A DNA stretch of 64,000 nt from Brasenia schreberi (GCA_036023115.1 JAYKKT010000059.1:3944001-4008000), one strand, 5' to 3'. Shown: positions 1 to 12,433, counted from the first letter of the stretch. Notes: generated from the sequence alone by a model not told the origin. Made by a program: numbers and translations.

Positions 1-219
1 TTACTTTTTCTTGGTTGGAGATACTCAAACTTGTATGTATGCGGACAGCCTCAGCTGATTCTCCTTGTTGTAAGTTCCCTTTCTTCACATCCGTTTGATT
101 TATCATGATTTGATTCAAATCCAACGGTAGCAATGGACTTCAACATGCTTAGATTAGTGAATATCAACTTTCAGAACATCAATACCTAACCTGTTTCGGT
201 AGGTTTCTCACGGTGCAAC

Positions 220-222
<3 letters not shown>

Positions 223-301
<79 letters not shown>
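223..301. repeat. Compound microsatellite (CA)n-(TA)n-(GT)n
   Basis: A CA run passes into TA and then GT, so the array is self-complementary and could fold back on itself. Open frames across it are low-complexity artefacts. Confidence 0.95.
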
Positions 302-839
302 GAGAGAAGTCAAATTTAGTTTGATGTCAGTGATTATAAATGACGTGAGTGTAAGGAACAGATCCTTAAATGCCTTAACGGTGGCTGCCACAGTCCACCA
401 AGTCAGAATCTTCAAGATAGAATAACGAAAATTGAAAATTGAAAATTGCTGAGAAAGAATGACATAATTCTTGAATATATATCATAAGCATGCCACAAAG
501 CTTTGTATAAACTGGGGTTTATCATTAGCTGTTATTTTTTCATGAAACCACATGCAGCTAGATTTTGCAACACTAAGAACCGCTTAAAGAAACAGTAAAA
601 GTTGCAACTTGTGATCTTATAGAGTTATTCTACCACCTGTTAATGTTTTTGAGTCATCCTTTCGTGACTTTTTGATGTTAACTTGTCCTTTTCGCAAAGA
701 GCCTAGGCGTATCTTTTTTACTAAGGACACTCCTCTTATTTTTGAAAATTCTTATATTATTCTCGCAAACTATACTTTTTCTCTCTCCATCACTCATATT
801 CCAAGGGATGGGTCATGTGTCTCTTATATAAATATATAA

Positions 840-985
840 AAGAGACGTATGAGATGTGCATCTCTTGATGCATGAGACATGCATCTCTTATATGAAGGAG
901 ATGCGCGAGGCGTATGTCTCACTCATGATGGGATGTATCTCCTAGGCAAAAGAGATGGCTTCATCTCTTTTTTGTTTTCTTTTTT
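840..985. repeat. Cluster of GAGATG/CATCTC short palindromes
   Basis: The units GAGATG and CATCTC recur many times in both orientations over about 140 bases, mixed with GCATGC-like centres. This gives several possible short hairpins. No gene or known element family is recognised. Confidence 0.5.
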
Positions 986-2039
986 AAGAGAAAAAGAGAG
1001 AGAGGAGGAGAAGGGTACTGATAGAACGGAGAGAGTGAGAGAGGGACGACAACGAATGGTTGCCAATGGTAAAGAGAGAGAGAGAGAGAGAGGTGGGTGC
1101 TGAGTAAACGAGAGTATTATGGGAAAGAAGGTATGAATTTGGGTGTGTTTATTAACGATGTTTTGCAAAACTGTATATTTTTCAGGTCATTTCTTCTTTT
1201 CTTTCTTTTAAAAAACATGAATTAATTGGTTTTTTTATTGAAAAATATAAAAAGAACAATTAACATTTTGACATTTTCCATATTCTTTTATGTGTTTTTT
1301 TTATTGTGATAAGCAAAAGGAGCTTACTGATTATTTATCATCCACTCTTTAAATCTAAAGCCCTAATTATCAATAAAAAAAACAAAGGTAAATGAAAAAG
1401 TTATATTGTTTTCTATTAAAATGGTCTTCTATGATTTATCTATTATTTCTTTCTTGAAAACTACTATCAACGTTGCGGTAAACTTCTGACAGCAGAAAGC
1501 AACTGCTGAAGTCTGCAACCTATGACATTATAGATCTAGTACCACCCCACCCCCACCCCACATATGTATAAATTTGATTTTCCAATCAAAGCTTTAGTAG
1601 AAACAAACATCAGGCTCCCATTCTGTCCATCGCTAATTTCTGCTATGGCTTCGCTCAAGTTGCTTCTGCACCAAATGCGGCTTTTGAGTGTGATTATGAT
1701 AAATATAAATGCTGGAACAGTGGAAGTTGGTTGGTCTTCTAAACGGCACAAAGTTTACTAGTAAGTGCAACTTGTAATTCTTGTGGCCTATGAAATTCAA
1801 AGGAAGAAATTATCTCCTGTTGTTACGAGAGGGGAATAAAGTTTTATCATCATGATTCGTGTTTCTTTTGTGTGCGGAGTTTTGCCCTTTTGTTCTATTC
1901 TTTATTTGTTTGTGTTCCATAACTCATGCAGTCTGGAGTAGCAGCACAATACAAGTTAAGTCCTAAAGTGAAATTTGGGGCCTAAAGAGTCGAAATTTTG
2001 AGGCCTAAAATGTAAAATGTAAAGATTTTGTATACATTT

Positions 2040-2240
2040 ATTTCCAACTTCTTCCATAAACGGAGAGAGATTGGATTCTACCCACACTTATCCATTGGTT
2101 TTAGGTGACATGAGTATAACTCTTCGTGCTTTACGAAAGCCCTTTATAAATTTTAAATTTTCACACATACCACTCAAAAGCAATAGGTGGACATGAGCGG
2201 GTAGGTGTTAGTGTAGGCATGATCAAGTTTTCTTATATTG
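2040..2240. mobile_element. Palindromic MITE-like element, family A
   Basis: Left and right parts contain related sequences in inverted orientation, centred on CATTGGTTTTAGG and the reverse-oriented AAAGCAATAGGTGG. A relative lies at 8740-8925 and related text at 30940-31500. No coding capacity. Exact ends are not resolved. Confidence 0.4.
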
Positions 2241-2734
2241 ATATCTACATATGGAGAGAATATAGTTGCATAATATTGTTTAGTGCATGCACAAACATTT
2301 CTACTGTTTGATATTTGAGATCGACACTAGATATTTGAATCAGATGTGCCTTTGTACTTTGAAAGTGATTCAAATCTCTACTGTCAATCTATGGAACGAT
2401 GGAAATGGCATTATGCAGCTAAGATGTTGTGCTCGTGCTGGGGAAAAGAGAACCCGTCCCGTTAAGGTTTGGGTTGTCCTCGGATTCGCCTGTTTTTGAC
2501 ATGAAATAATCGTGGTACAAACATGGCCCAGAAAAGTCCATCTAGCGCCCCAACCAAAGTAACTCAAAAACAGAAAAAAGAAAGAGGTTGTGCTTGGTTT
2601 CACCTGAATTTGGCATGAACCCAAAGTGACACTTCACGGACACGACCAAAACACAAATTTATTTTTAATTCTAGAACCAGTTATGGTGATTTGGAAATTT
2701 ATCTAGGGCCTCACTGCTGATTAGTTGCCACCAA

Positions 2735-3110
2735 CAAGTAGACCTGGCTGGTTCCAGGTAAACTAGGACCGCTGGTTTCAGTTCCACCCAAAACTGAAAC
2801 TGGAATCAAGCTGGTCCAGTTCTGGGTCTTATTATGGTTCAATCGATTCCCCTGCTAGATTCTATTCTTGTTTCAGTTGAATGTTTTGTGGAATAAAAGT
2901 GAGATTTTAAAACTGGAACCAAGAAAAAAGACTTGAAACTGTCTATTTCAGATGGCCAGTTTTGGTTTGGTTCCCGCTAGGTAGAACCAGAACCTAACTG
3001 CAGGGATCCTTGTTCCGGTTCCGGCTGCGGTTGTTTGTGTCTGTTCAACCTACTGGGTTGGTGCTACACCGGCCACTTCAACCAGCTGGGTTGGCTGCTG
3101 ACATTGGCCT
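2735..3110. repeat. Dispersed GGTTCC/GGAACC-rich element
   Basis: Starts near CTGGCTGGTTCCAG and contains many inverted GGTTCC and GGAACC-like words. Similar blocks occur at 7946-8255, 21690-22320, 25925-26085, 30120-30600 and 33328-33570, often bounded by CATGGCCGG or its reverse. This fits a non-autonomous DNA transposon family with long self-complementary ends. No transposase is seen. Confidence 0.45.
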
Positions 3111-3324
3111 GTTTCTGACATTCTCCCATCTCTCAAAGTCTCCATAAGATTTTCAAAGGAATCCCAAATTTCTAACTCATGGTTTCAATCAATATTGGAT
3201 CTGTCTTCTCATTGTAGAAGCTGGAGTCTAGTTATCCAAAACAATCAAGCCACTGGTTGGTAGTTCAAATATTGAACTCTAGTTCTTCCTATTATCTTAT
3301 GATCGACTAAGCGTATGCACGGCA

Positions 3325-3440
3325 CAAAGAGTAACAGCTCACTTGGCCACGGGGTCGACTCATGAGTTGAAGGTCATGAGTTCAATACCCGATGGCATGC
3401 ATCTCCAGTTGGCCTCCTCATTATGCCAAAAGCGTATGGT
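3325..3440 (+). mobile_element. tRNA-derived SINE-like copy
   Basis: Contains an A-box-like AGCTCACTTGG followed by a B-box-like GAGTTCAATACC, spaced as in a tRNA head, then an unrelated tail. Relatives with the same order occur at 21548, 22525 and 26690 on plus, and at 27290, 32395 and 32690 on minus. The head does not fold as a normal tRNA acceptor stem, so a SINE is favoured over a tRNA gene. Confidence 0.5.
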
Positions 3441-3867
3441 TTTCATCATAATTTCTATGTAAAAAAACGTATCTTCTTACTAGGGTTGGCCCAAACCTGA
3501 ATCTTACTTAACCTGGTTTGGTTAAAAACATGAAATCCATTACTAGTTGTATAGGATACTGCTTATCAGTCACGTGCATTTTACTCTTTATTTCCCGGCT
3601 TCGAACCTGATCGAAAGTGTATCAACATTTTCGGATCACACATGCATTTTGGTCTGGTTCGGTTCAGTTTCAGGTTGAACGTCGTAATAAACAATAAACC
3701 ACATGAGAAATTTCGTGAAGCAAACTTATTCATTTTTGCTTCAGCATATTTATTTGTGCATTTTCTCAGTAATTTTATGTTTTCTTCTTGGTTCTTTAAT
3801 TCTTTTCCTTGTATGAGGTGTTACAGTGCATGTTTAATTAGATAGATTCTCTATGCTATGCTGAAGG

Positions 3868-3942
3868 ACATATATATATGTATGTATATGTATACATATA
3901 TATACATACACACGGGCACATATGTGTGTATATATATAGCTT
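3868..3942. repeat. TA/TG-rich palindromic microsatellite
   Basis: Alternating ATAT, GTAT and TACATA words form a largely self-complementary array. Confidence 0.85.
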
Positions 3943-4449
3943 CAAGCTTTAAACCATGAACCAACCTACAAATGTTTTCCCTTTCAAACCCAAATCAAAC
4001 CACTTGTTTGGATCAGCTTAATCGGTTCTTTAAACACCCATAGTCATGATCAAGTAAACTGGTATTACACGACGATGATTGATTCGCATACGTATTACAT
4101 CTTCTTGTAGTTTAATGGGTTTTCTCACCTTTATAGGAGGTAATCTCCGAATTACTGATATCTTAAACAGCTTGCTTCAAGGGAAATCATGATCATCTTT
4201 GACACTTGATCCTTTTCTTTTCTTTGGGAGCTTTCTGATAGCAACCATCCACCCACTTATTGGAATGACTCTTCAACTCATTAATGATCTTCAATCCACA
4301 CCCTATTCCCTATGATGCACGAAAACTCTCGCGTTTCGAAATGAAACAGAAACCTGAATGTGTACAAAACGTTTCGTCCACGTTTCGGTTGGGCTCAATG
4401 CATTTTGTTTTGAAAGAAGTGGCTATCACATCTGCACGCGCACACACAC

Positions 4450-4450
<1 letters not shown>

Positions 4451-4508
<58 letters not shown>
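4451..4508. repeat. (GA)n microsatellite
   Basis: Uninterrupted GA repeat following a short CA run. The frames it opens are artefacts. Confidence 0.95.
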
Positions 4509-4511
<3 letters not shown>

Positions 4512-4780
4512 AAGGCAAAGGAAAGCAGTAGTCTTGATATCTAATATGGATAATGAAACCCTAAGAGGCCAACCTGCTTGGCCTCATTAAATGATTATTG
4601 ATTCTATCCTCTAGAGGGCACATCATGATCCAGCCTTAGGACCCTCAGTAGATTTTGTTTTGGGGGCCAACCATGCACCCACTTGTCTCACTATGGCTCC
4701 TTCCCCAACAGCATCCACACTGCAAACTGCACATGCTTGTCTAAGGAAGCACCTTGGTTTGGTCGCTCTCCTGAAGCTGA

Positions 4781-4783
<3 letters not shown>

Positions 4784-4854
<71 letters not shown>
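4784..4854. repeat. (CT)n microsatellite
   Basis: About 70 bases of pure CT. It opens frames on both strands that have no protein meaning. Confidence 0.95.
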
Positions 4855-4857
<3 letters not shown>

Positions 4858-5637
4858 GTGACAATGGAGAAGGAAACCGATACCTACCACTTGGATAAAT
4901 AGTAAGACCATGAAGCAGAAAAGTAGTTGTGACAAATGCTGGGTTTCATGTTATCGTGTTTGTGCTAAAACAGGTCACTCCAAAAGATGATCCTTTTGTT
5001 TTCCTTGTATCACTTCGGATAGTCACATGCTTCTCTTGATGTGCTAAAAATGGGTCAACCCAAACACTGCTCAACTCTTGTGTGTCACTTTAGGTGCACA
5101 AGGAATCCTATCACTTTTGAATTACTCGAAGATTTCGTTTTCGAGGTTATGTTCGTGTCGTGTCAAGGGAAACATGGACGATATTCTCATCGTATAAACA
5201 CGAACACATACTTTTATACATAAACGGGCCATCTTTGTCTCAGGTTTCAAGACTTATCTAGAATTACCACACCAACACAAAAACTTCCAAATCTTAAAAA
5301 ATAAATACAAAAAAGTTCAAAATGGGTACAAACGGCCAAGTTGGGGAGATGATAAAATGATAGCATGTCAGTATCGTGTTATCCATTGGCGTCAAAGTCA
5401 TGTAGACAGCCATCGTGAGCATATGCATGTGTGGACAGTGTTGGGAGGGAGTCATGGGAAGAAGCAGACGCACCCAATACATTGCATGAATTAAGGACCG
5501 CAAAGCAAGGCCACCCCATGTGCATCATGCACATGGTAGGCCATGCGCACCCTACTTACTAAAGTTTGGTGTCCACCAATCATCGAAAATAAATAAATAA
5601 ATTATGAGTTTCTACTACTTTCAAAGTATAGGGTTGG

Positions 5638-5715
5638 CTGCACCCGTATTAGCTCAATTGGCAGGGTGCTCTAACACCCTTGCCGCTGGTGGGGAGTTCG
5701 ACTCCTGGGCAGTGG
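5638..5715 (+). mobile_element. tRNA-like SINE head
   Basis: A canonical A box (TAGCTCAATTGG) and a B box (GAGTTCGACTCC) sit about 35 bases apart. The flanking 7-base arms do not pair as an acceptor stem, so this reads as a SINE head or tRNA relic. It is followed directly by a GTGGCGGATCTAG sequence typical of plant dispersed repeats. Confidence 0.45.
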
Positions 5716-5900
5716 CGGATCTAGCATATAATTTTGGAGGGGGTGATGTACATATTTCATCGTGTTAGGGGGTGAAGCATGAATCTCAACCATATATTCA
5801 CTGTAAAACAACCATATATTCACTGTAAAACGTAGGTTTTACTGTAAAATTTCAAATTTTCAAGGTGCGGCCGACTCCCACCTTCCATGTAGATCCTCCA
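5712..5900. repeat. GTGGCGGATCTAG-type dispersed repeat
   Basis: Begins with AGTGGCGGATCTAG and a G-rich run, then two close copies of a short CATATATTCACTGTAAAAC unit. Similar starts recur near 11966 and at 51852 and 51980. The family is not identified. Confidence 0.35.
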
Positions 5901-6544
5901 TTGCTCCTAGTGTCTTCTCTTTTGAGTCGATGAATGGAACGATGAGTGCATACCGAGTTTTGCTACATTAACACCGAAATATATTCACCATATGACCTTT
6001 AAACGGATATAAGTGAAGACACTCCATTCTTAGTGGTGATTGTATAATCGTATCTTATTTATTCATCCAAATCTTGCCACGTTGTATTACACAAGTTCAT
6101 TTTCTTCACCTTCTTTTTCCCTTTACCTATTGGGGCACCCTTACATAAATGAATTATTGGTCATTTCTTGCTTAAACTGGCAAGAAACGACATTAACCTT
6201 TCTCAGAATGACGACGCCGAACTTAAGCCCAAAAGGTGGTAGCAGAGCCTATAGTGCACTGTGTTAGGGCTTCCTTTTTTATAAGGTTCTAAAAGTTCCG
6301 GTGCAAGCTTTGAGAAACCGAGTAAGGACGGCTATCGAGTCGGCGTTCCTTGAGGCTCACCTTGCTTGAAATTCATGCATCGACCAAACAGGTTCGAACC
6401 AATACTTGGACTCATACCACTAACTTAGAGATAGGCCCAACTAGGGTCATGTTCGAAGCAAGATCTCGAAAGTACACCCAATTGACCATATATTAAAAAA
6501 AAAACAGTTTTTCTCCTTCCTATATCCTTTTTTTTCTTGTTATA

Positions 6545-6650
6545 AGAGGAGGCCTGAGCCTAGCGCACACACACCTCCTTGGCGGTGAACTCCCTACCAG
6601 CAACAACAATGCCAAAGCACCTGCGATTGAGCTAACACTCTAGGTGCAAT
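6545..6650 (-). mobile_element. tRNA-derived SINE-like copy
   Basis: Read on the minus strand it carries A-box-like TTAGCTCAAT and then a degenerate B-box region before a CACACAC-rich stretch. A similar arrangement is at 27040-27160. Degenerate. Confidence 0.35.
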
Positions 6651-7429
6651 TTGAAGAGGAAAGAGGCACAAAAGGCTGGTGGTGGCGCTGGGGGCAGTGC
6701 ATGGTAGAGCCCATGTCGATGCATCGAGATACCGATATACTGCATACATGATTGAAATGAGCTTTTCCATGGAATGTTTGTGATAAGGGTGTAGAAATAC
6801 CGGCTAGGGTGCCCGCCATAAGCTTTCGCCGACGAAAGATGTCGAAACAATGTCTTTAGTAGTCACATACCATGATGGTGAATCGGTTGATTTGCCAAAC
6901 ATGCCTACTTAGTGGGCCGGTGAGCTTGATCTTGTATCATAGTAGCACTTTGCTCAAACAGAAAAAGCAAAATCAGGTTTTAGCCCGGTGTGACCGAGCC
7001 GCCACAACCAAGTGGGTTCAGTGGCCAGATCGTAAATTCTACGGAACAATTGGGCATCTCAGTCTATTTCGGCATCAAGACTATTGGTTCTCCATCGGTC
7101 GTTTGGCGTTGATGACCTTTAGGCTTCACCCACGTCATCAAGACACGTCGGACATCCTCTGCTAACAGTTTCACATAATTTTGTCCCGCCTGTTCCCCTC
7201 CTAGCAAACTGGGTTCAGACACGTCATCCTTGAGTCCACGTCATCACTAACGGCGATGCGTGGCAAATCCTTAATTACATGTCTTCCTTTTAAGCCGACA
7301 CCAACCTCTCTTGACCCACTTGGGCCACGTCCCAGCAGCTCGGGTCAACGGGTTGGATGTTTCGGGTTCAGGTCAAGAGCATGTTATCCCTGAGCCAACC
7401 CATATTTCTGGATCACTTTAACAGATAGA

Positions 7430-7570
7430 GGGATTGATTAGACTCACATGCTACTCAAGCTGAGTAGTAGTGAACTCGAGCTCGACTCGTTAGTTTGTGA
7501 AGTTTCATTTGAGCTCAGCTTGAGCTCGATGCGACCAAGCCGAGTTCCGAATTTTGACGGATCTTTAGTG
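7430..7570. repeat. CTCGAGCTCG-rich degenerate repeat
   Basis: Tandem-like GAGCTCGA and TCGAGCTC words, seen again around 8335-8650, 14575-14650, 24505-24620 and 29827-29955. They look like parts of one self-complementary dispersed family. No coding sequence. Confidence 0.4.
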
Positions 7571-7945
7571 TCTTACCACTGACTTGTATCCATAGAGTTA
7601 CATCAGTGGGTCGTGTACCGTCGGGTTAAACAAAATTTTCGGGTGGAAAGCTCCTTCTTCCACTTCTTGACAACCCTAATTAATCAAAAGCCATAAGCAG
7701 ATTAAAGGGAAGTTTCTCCCTCAACATGAGCCTTAATTAAGGGCACCAATTAGGGGCCGTGCTTGATTAACGGGAAGAACGTCAAAAGGATCCTTACTTT
7801 CAAATTGGCATTTGTATATTTTGCTCTTCGTGCTTTACTTTCACATTGACCAACAACATTAAGTAGAGAATTAGCCAGTGATGAATCTACATGGAAGTAC
7901 GGTCTACCTTTGAATACCTCAGCTATATAATATACATCATGAACA

Positions 7946-8255
7946 TGGCCGGCTCCGATTACCCTGAAACCTAGAACCAGAACTGAACCGGCCCAGGGGC
8001 TGGTTCTGGTTTCGGTTTGAGGCTTAAATGGCCTGGAACTGAGAAAACCATTTAAAATGTTGAAAATTAAAAAAAATGGAACTGGTGGTTTGAAACCGTA
8101 AGTTCCGGTTTTAGTTCTATGGAAGGTGAAACTGGAATGAGACCGAGTAATATCCTATTCTAAATCCGATTTGACCAGTTTCAGTTCTAATTGTTTCTTG
8201 GCCTGGTTCGGTTTCATTTGAAACTGCCGTGCCGGTGTGAAGCTGGCCATGTCCA
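7946..8255. mobile_element. Non-autonomous element with CATGGCCGG ends
   Basis: The left end reads ACATGGCCGGCTCC and the right end reads AGCTGGCCATGTCC, imperfect inverted repeats of each other. The inside is rich in GGTTCC-type words, as in the block at 2735. No transposase frame. Confidence 0.45.
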
Positions 8256-8739
8256 CACTACATAACTTTTGGCTCCAAGTTTCCTAGCTATTACACGGGG
8301 CCATTGTATGATCGTGAGCTATTAGCCGCACCCTTGAAGGTTTTGAGCACGAGCTTGCATCTGGCTTCAGCTTCTCGTTCATTGATGAAGGTTTAGACGA
8401 GCAACTTGTAACATGTAAATTTCATTAATATGAATTTTAGTGTGAATTAAGTGAAACTTTTATATGTATATATTTCTTATAGAACGCAAAACTTTGATCA
8501 TTTAACTAATTGGTTACACGTACTAAAAAGTTATATATACTTAAACTAGACGAGCTAATACAAGCCAAGCCAAAAATAAGTTTCGTGTTCATGCTCAGCT
8601 CCTACAGCTATTTGGTTGACTTATGTTCGACTCATTTACATGACAAAACATAGTTGAGCAAGAACGAATGTAATAAGAAAACATTTCCTAAGAAATTAAG
8701 TCCCAAACCCTGCATCGTATTGGGGATTCCTCCTTTTGT

Positions 8740-8925
8740 ATATATAAAAATTGGATATGTCAACACGGACACTTACCCATCTATTGCTTTTAGGTAGCAT
8801 GAGTGTAATTTCAAAACGGTGAAAGAGGTGAAAAAAGTAAGAAATACATCTTTATTAAACTCATATTACCCAAAAGCAATATTGGGTATGAGGGAGTAAG
8901 TGTGGGAGATTGAGCAAGATCTAAT
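8740..8925. mobile_element. Palindromic MITE-like element, family A
   Basis: Left part contains CTTACCCATCTATTGCTTTT and the right part contains the inverted AAAAGCAAT plus GGGAGTAAG. A relative of the element at 2040-2240. Confidence 0.45.
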
Positions 8926-9155
8926 CAATATATATGTATAGTATCTAGGGTATGCCAAGAGGAGTATTTTAGATTTTCCATTATTGGAGCTTCCTCGATC
9001 AACATTAAGGTTCACAGAAAACAATAGTTGTATGTAAGGTTTACTGAACAATGTCCTAACACACTTAGGTGCTAACAAATTGATAGAAAACAATGACCCA
9101 TTGAGATTTATTCGAATTTGTTAGCACCTAAGTGTAGTAGCATAAACCAAACCAG

Positions 9156-9156
<1 letters not shown>

Positions 9157-9213
<57 letters not shown>
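9157..9213. repeat. (TA)n microsatellite
   Basis: Pure TA array directly abutting the CAA-rich tail of the RTE fragment that follows. Confidence 0.95.
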
Positions 9214-9216
<3 letters not shown>

Positions 9217-9309
9217 ACAACAACTAAGCCTTTTCCCATATTAAACGGGGTTGACTGCATGGATTCTTTGTTTCCATATAGCTCTATCATGTGCGGTGTT
9301 AGCCGTTAA
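9213..9309 (-). mobile_element. RTE LINE 3'-end fragment
   Basis: On the minus strand this is the last ~95 bases of the plant RTE LINE seen throughout the window, ending in a (TTG)n tail (here as CAACAACAAC). The conserved core AAGCCTTTTCCCATA lies next to the tail. It is 5'-truncated with no coding sequence. Confidence 0.8.
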
Positions 9310-9325
9310 CTCTTATATATATATG

Positions 9326-9402
<77 letters not shown>

Positions 9403-9540
9403 GTATATATATATATGTATATATATACATATGCCCTAAAATGTAAGTATAGTTTTATTTATATATATATGTATATATATGTATATATATATATATGTAT
9501 ATATATACATATGCCCTAAAATGTAAGTATAGTTTTATTT
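9310..9540. repeat. TA/GTATATAT array with an 80-bp duplicated block
   Basis: A long TATATATG array is followed by two copies of a block containing CATATGCCCTAAAATGTAAG (starting near 9428 and 9508), each preceded by the array. The pattern suggests slippage or unequal exchange. Confidence 0.75.
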
Positions 9541-9828
9541 TTGAGATAGATGACCCCTTCTCGAAAATCTTTCGTGACGTTTGCGAAAGATTTTCATGGA
9601 TGCAATATGGGGACCATTTGGCGCAAAAAGGTTCTTATGCGATGGAGAATGCATGTGCAGTGGGTCCCATGACATCTTCGGCGAGCATTTCCTTCTGCCA
9701 CCTCCTTTTCTACATTAACTTCAATACGGTTCTAAAGACTTAATTGGCCTACGGAAACTTTGAGAGTCCCTTGCCTGTCTCTTTGTACTTGAATAATTCT
9801 TGTCATCAACTACCTCCTTTTTCTGCTG

Positions 9829-9836
9829 TATAAATA
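9829..9836 (+). promoter_or_regulatory. TATA box of the expansin gene
   Basis: TATAAATA followed by a C-rich stretch, about 208 bases before the expansin start codon. Transcription would begin near 9860, giving a 5' UTR of about 180 bases. Spacing and sequence fit a plant TATA promoter. Confidence 0.6.
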
Positions 9837-10043
9837 GGCCCTCCCCACCTGCAGCGCAACTCAAACCTCAACCAAACTGGTGAAGATCTTCATTAATTTA
9901 TCAAAGTTCTCCGGCGATTGATTCTGAATTCGTGTTCGAATTCAATCTGCAAGTTTGTTTCATCTCTCCTTATCCGGTGACGTCCAGCAACCTGAAAATC
10001 TGCCACTTCGCTCATCTCCTCTTATCTCTACACTTAGCCTGCA

Positions 10044-11186
10044 ATGGCTTCTCTTAGTTCCTCACTCTTCCTCTTCTTCTTCAGTTTGCTCTTCTTTTAT
10101 CCTTCGGTCTCCAATGGCGATTACGGATGGCAAGGCGGCCATGCGACTTTCTATGGTGGTGGTGATGCTTCGGGGACTATGGGTAAGTCTATGCAATGTA
10201 TTTATATATATATAACATTATTGGAGATTGTAATGTGTAAATGTCTGTTTGGAGCAGGAGGGGCATGTGGGTATGGAAACTTGTACAGCCAGGGCTATGG
10301 CACACTCACAGCTGCATTGAGCACTGCCTTGTTCAATGATGGACTCAGCTGCGGGTCATGCTACGAGATGAAGTGCAACGACGATCCCAAGTGGTGCTTG
10401 CCCGGCACGATCACCGTGACCGCGACGAACTTCTGCCCGCCGAACTTCGCCTTGCCGAATAACAATGGTGGGTGGTGCAACCCCCCATTGCAGCACTTTG
10501 ACCTGGCTGAGCCTGCTTTCCTGCAGATTGCTCAGTACAGAGCTGGAATCGTCCCAATTGCATTCAGGAGGTAAAGAAGTGGCGTCATCTCAAATGATTC
10601 ATTATCTGCATAATAATTCAAAAATTTACAAATAATGATAAACTATTCACAAGACACTCCCTACATCTTTTCAAAATTATGATTACACTCCTGCTTTATT
10701 TGAACATGTTTCAAACAGCCTCCTTAGAGTCATAATTATTTTTGGGATTTTTTAATATGTATTTTAGTTGCAATACGGATCGTACAGTAGCATATTGTTG
10801 GATCTCTGATACGGGATTTGATACGTATTAACAAGACGGAGTATAATTCTAATGTGGACTTTTGACCGGTTCTTGAACACAGGGTCCCATGTGTGAAGAA
10901 GGGTGGAATAAGGTTCACAATCAACGGCCACTCTTACTTCAATCTGGTTCTCATCACCAACGTGGGAGGTGCAGGAGACGTGCATACAGTGTCTATCAAG
11001 GGATCCAGAACCGGCTGGCAGCCCATGTCAAGGAACTGGGGGCAGAACTGGCAGAGCAATTCATATCTCAATGGCCAATCCCTCTCTTTCCAAGTCACGA
11101 CCAGCGACGGCCGGACTGTGACCAGCTACAAAGTTGTGCCGGGCAATTGGCAGTTCGGCCAGACCTTCGAAGGTGGCCAATTCTAA
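10044..11186 (+). CDS. EXPA: Alpha-expansin (EXPA8/EXPA2-like), three exons
   Basis: Secreted cell-wall-loosening protein acting non-enzymatically on cellulose-xyloglucan contacts during growth. Exons: 10044-10182, 10258-10570, 10883-11186, all with GT-AG introns (75 and 312 nt) and phases that join exactly to 251 residues, the usual EXPA length. Residues 1-24 form a hydrophobic signal peptide ending in SVSNG. The GH45-like double-psi domain follows: [23 protein letters not shown], spread over the first splice site, the Cys-rich block CGSCYEMKC, and the HFDL motif. The second domain has the aromatic-rich cellulose-binding region ([14 protein letters not shown]). The first intron is a multiple of three without a stop, so the frame also reads through it. 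The start is the first ATG after the TATA box. Best matched to the EXPA8/EXPA2 group from memory; the exact orthologue is not fixed. The last residues are GGQF, without the usual extra Arg. Confidence 0.96.
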
Positions 11187-11576
11187 TCACAAGGACAAGC
11201 AAACCCAAATAATAATTCTTTTATATTTGGTAGAAAAATTGAGTGGGAAGCAAGGATTTTAGGGCTCAGGGACCATGAAAGCTGAGGTGATTTTCATGCA
11301 CCCGCTTGGCCTTAGTATAAGATTGCTATGGGTATACAACTCTAAGTATAATATTGTATATATATTTAGAGATTAGTATTTGTGGGTGAATGTGTATATG
11401 ATATTCTTTTAGCGTGTTGCTCTAGGATTATAAGAGGCACAGTGAAAGTTTGTATTAGTAATTTAGTGTGGTTTGTATATTCATTGTTAGCTCTTTTATA
11501 AGGCTTTTAGTGCAATGAAAAGGATGCTATTATGTAAAGCTGTTTTTTCTACCAATGTAGCATAGCAGATCAACAG

Positions 11577-11690
11577 TAGGGACGGCAATATTGACCCAAC
11601 CCATGCAACCCCTGAGATTCGGGTTCAGGTATGAGGACAAGATGCATCAACCCATACGCAACACGATACTTACCCCAACCCATAACCAAC

Positions 11691-11729
<39 letters not shown>

Positions 11730-11838
11730 TAAAATGCCCCATAACCATTACAGTACCATTGGACACAAACTCATACCCACTTCGGGTTGGGGCAGTGTAT
11801 AGGTATGCCCGTCCCCAACCTGCCCATTGTCATCCCTA
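11577..11838. mobile_element. hAT-like non-autonomous element with 8-bp TSD
   Basis: The left end TAGGGACGGCAAT and right end ATTGTCATCCCTA are terminal inverted repeats. The flanks ATCAACAG (11569-11576) and ATGAACAG (11839-11846) form an 8-bp target-site duplication with one mismatch, as expected for hAT elements. The interior has TA and CA microsatellites and no transposase. Confidence 0.7.
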
Positions 11839-12395
11839 ATGAACAGGCTTAGCCTACAACTTTTCTCCTTTAAACCCTTTTTACAAGCGAGGCTGAAGCC
11901 TAACAGACATGCGTCCCCAGGAAATATTTTCACGTTCATAAAATATTTGTATTTTTCTATATACAGTGACGGATTTATGAATTTTTCATATTTAAGGTGA
12001 GGTGAATGCCATACCCCACCTTAAAGTGGGATGCCACTAAACAAAACCTAATATAAGCACTTGCCGTGGAGTTTCATAACTAATGAAAAACAAAGAGGAA
12101 TAAATAGAACTATTAACAGTAACACAAACTATAAGACAAGATCTTTGTGATTGAGAATAAGGTATTCCTCGTCAACTCCATTCATGGCCACCACAGAGAA
12201 ATTTTTACTATTTTTTTGGTGACAGAAATTTTCATGGCGATCAAAGTACAATCTCTGGAATCCAACACTGAAACGACGTATTGATCGAAAGAATTTTCTT
12301 AAATCAGGCTCCACATCTGATTCCTACCAGCTTCAAACTGGTTCAGGGGAAAAGGAATTTTCACCATAGAAGACTAACTTGTTGGACCCAAATCC

Positions 12396-12433
<38 letters not shown>

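Larger units (their letters stand above)
1..9690. other. Repeat-rich intergenic region, no gene supported
   Basis: No open frame here looks like a conserved protein; the longest ones run through microsatellites or repeats. The stretch holds dinucleotide arrays, palindromic MITE-like elements, tRNA-like SINE pieces and degenerate elements rich in GGTTCC or GAGCTCGAG. Several of these are listed separately. The parts not listed are AT-rich sequence in which I see nothing specific. Confidence 0.7.

Noticed and set aside
213..425. His/Thr and Val/Cys repeat frames, and similar SLSLSL or RERERE frames elsewhere
   Set aside because: They are translations of CA, GT, CT and GA microsatellites.
5638..5715. 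Functional tRNA gene
   Set aside because: A and B boxes are good, but the acceptor arms do not pair and related degenerate copies are dispersed as SINEs.
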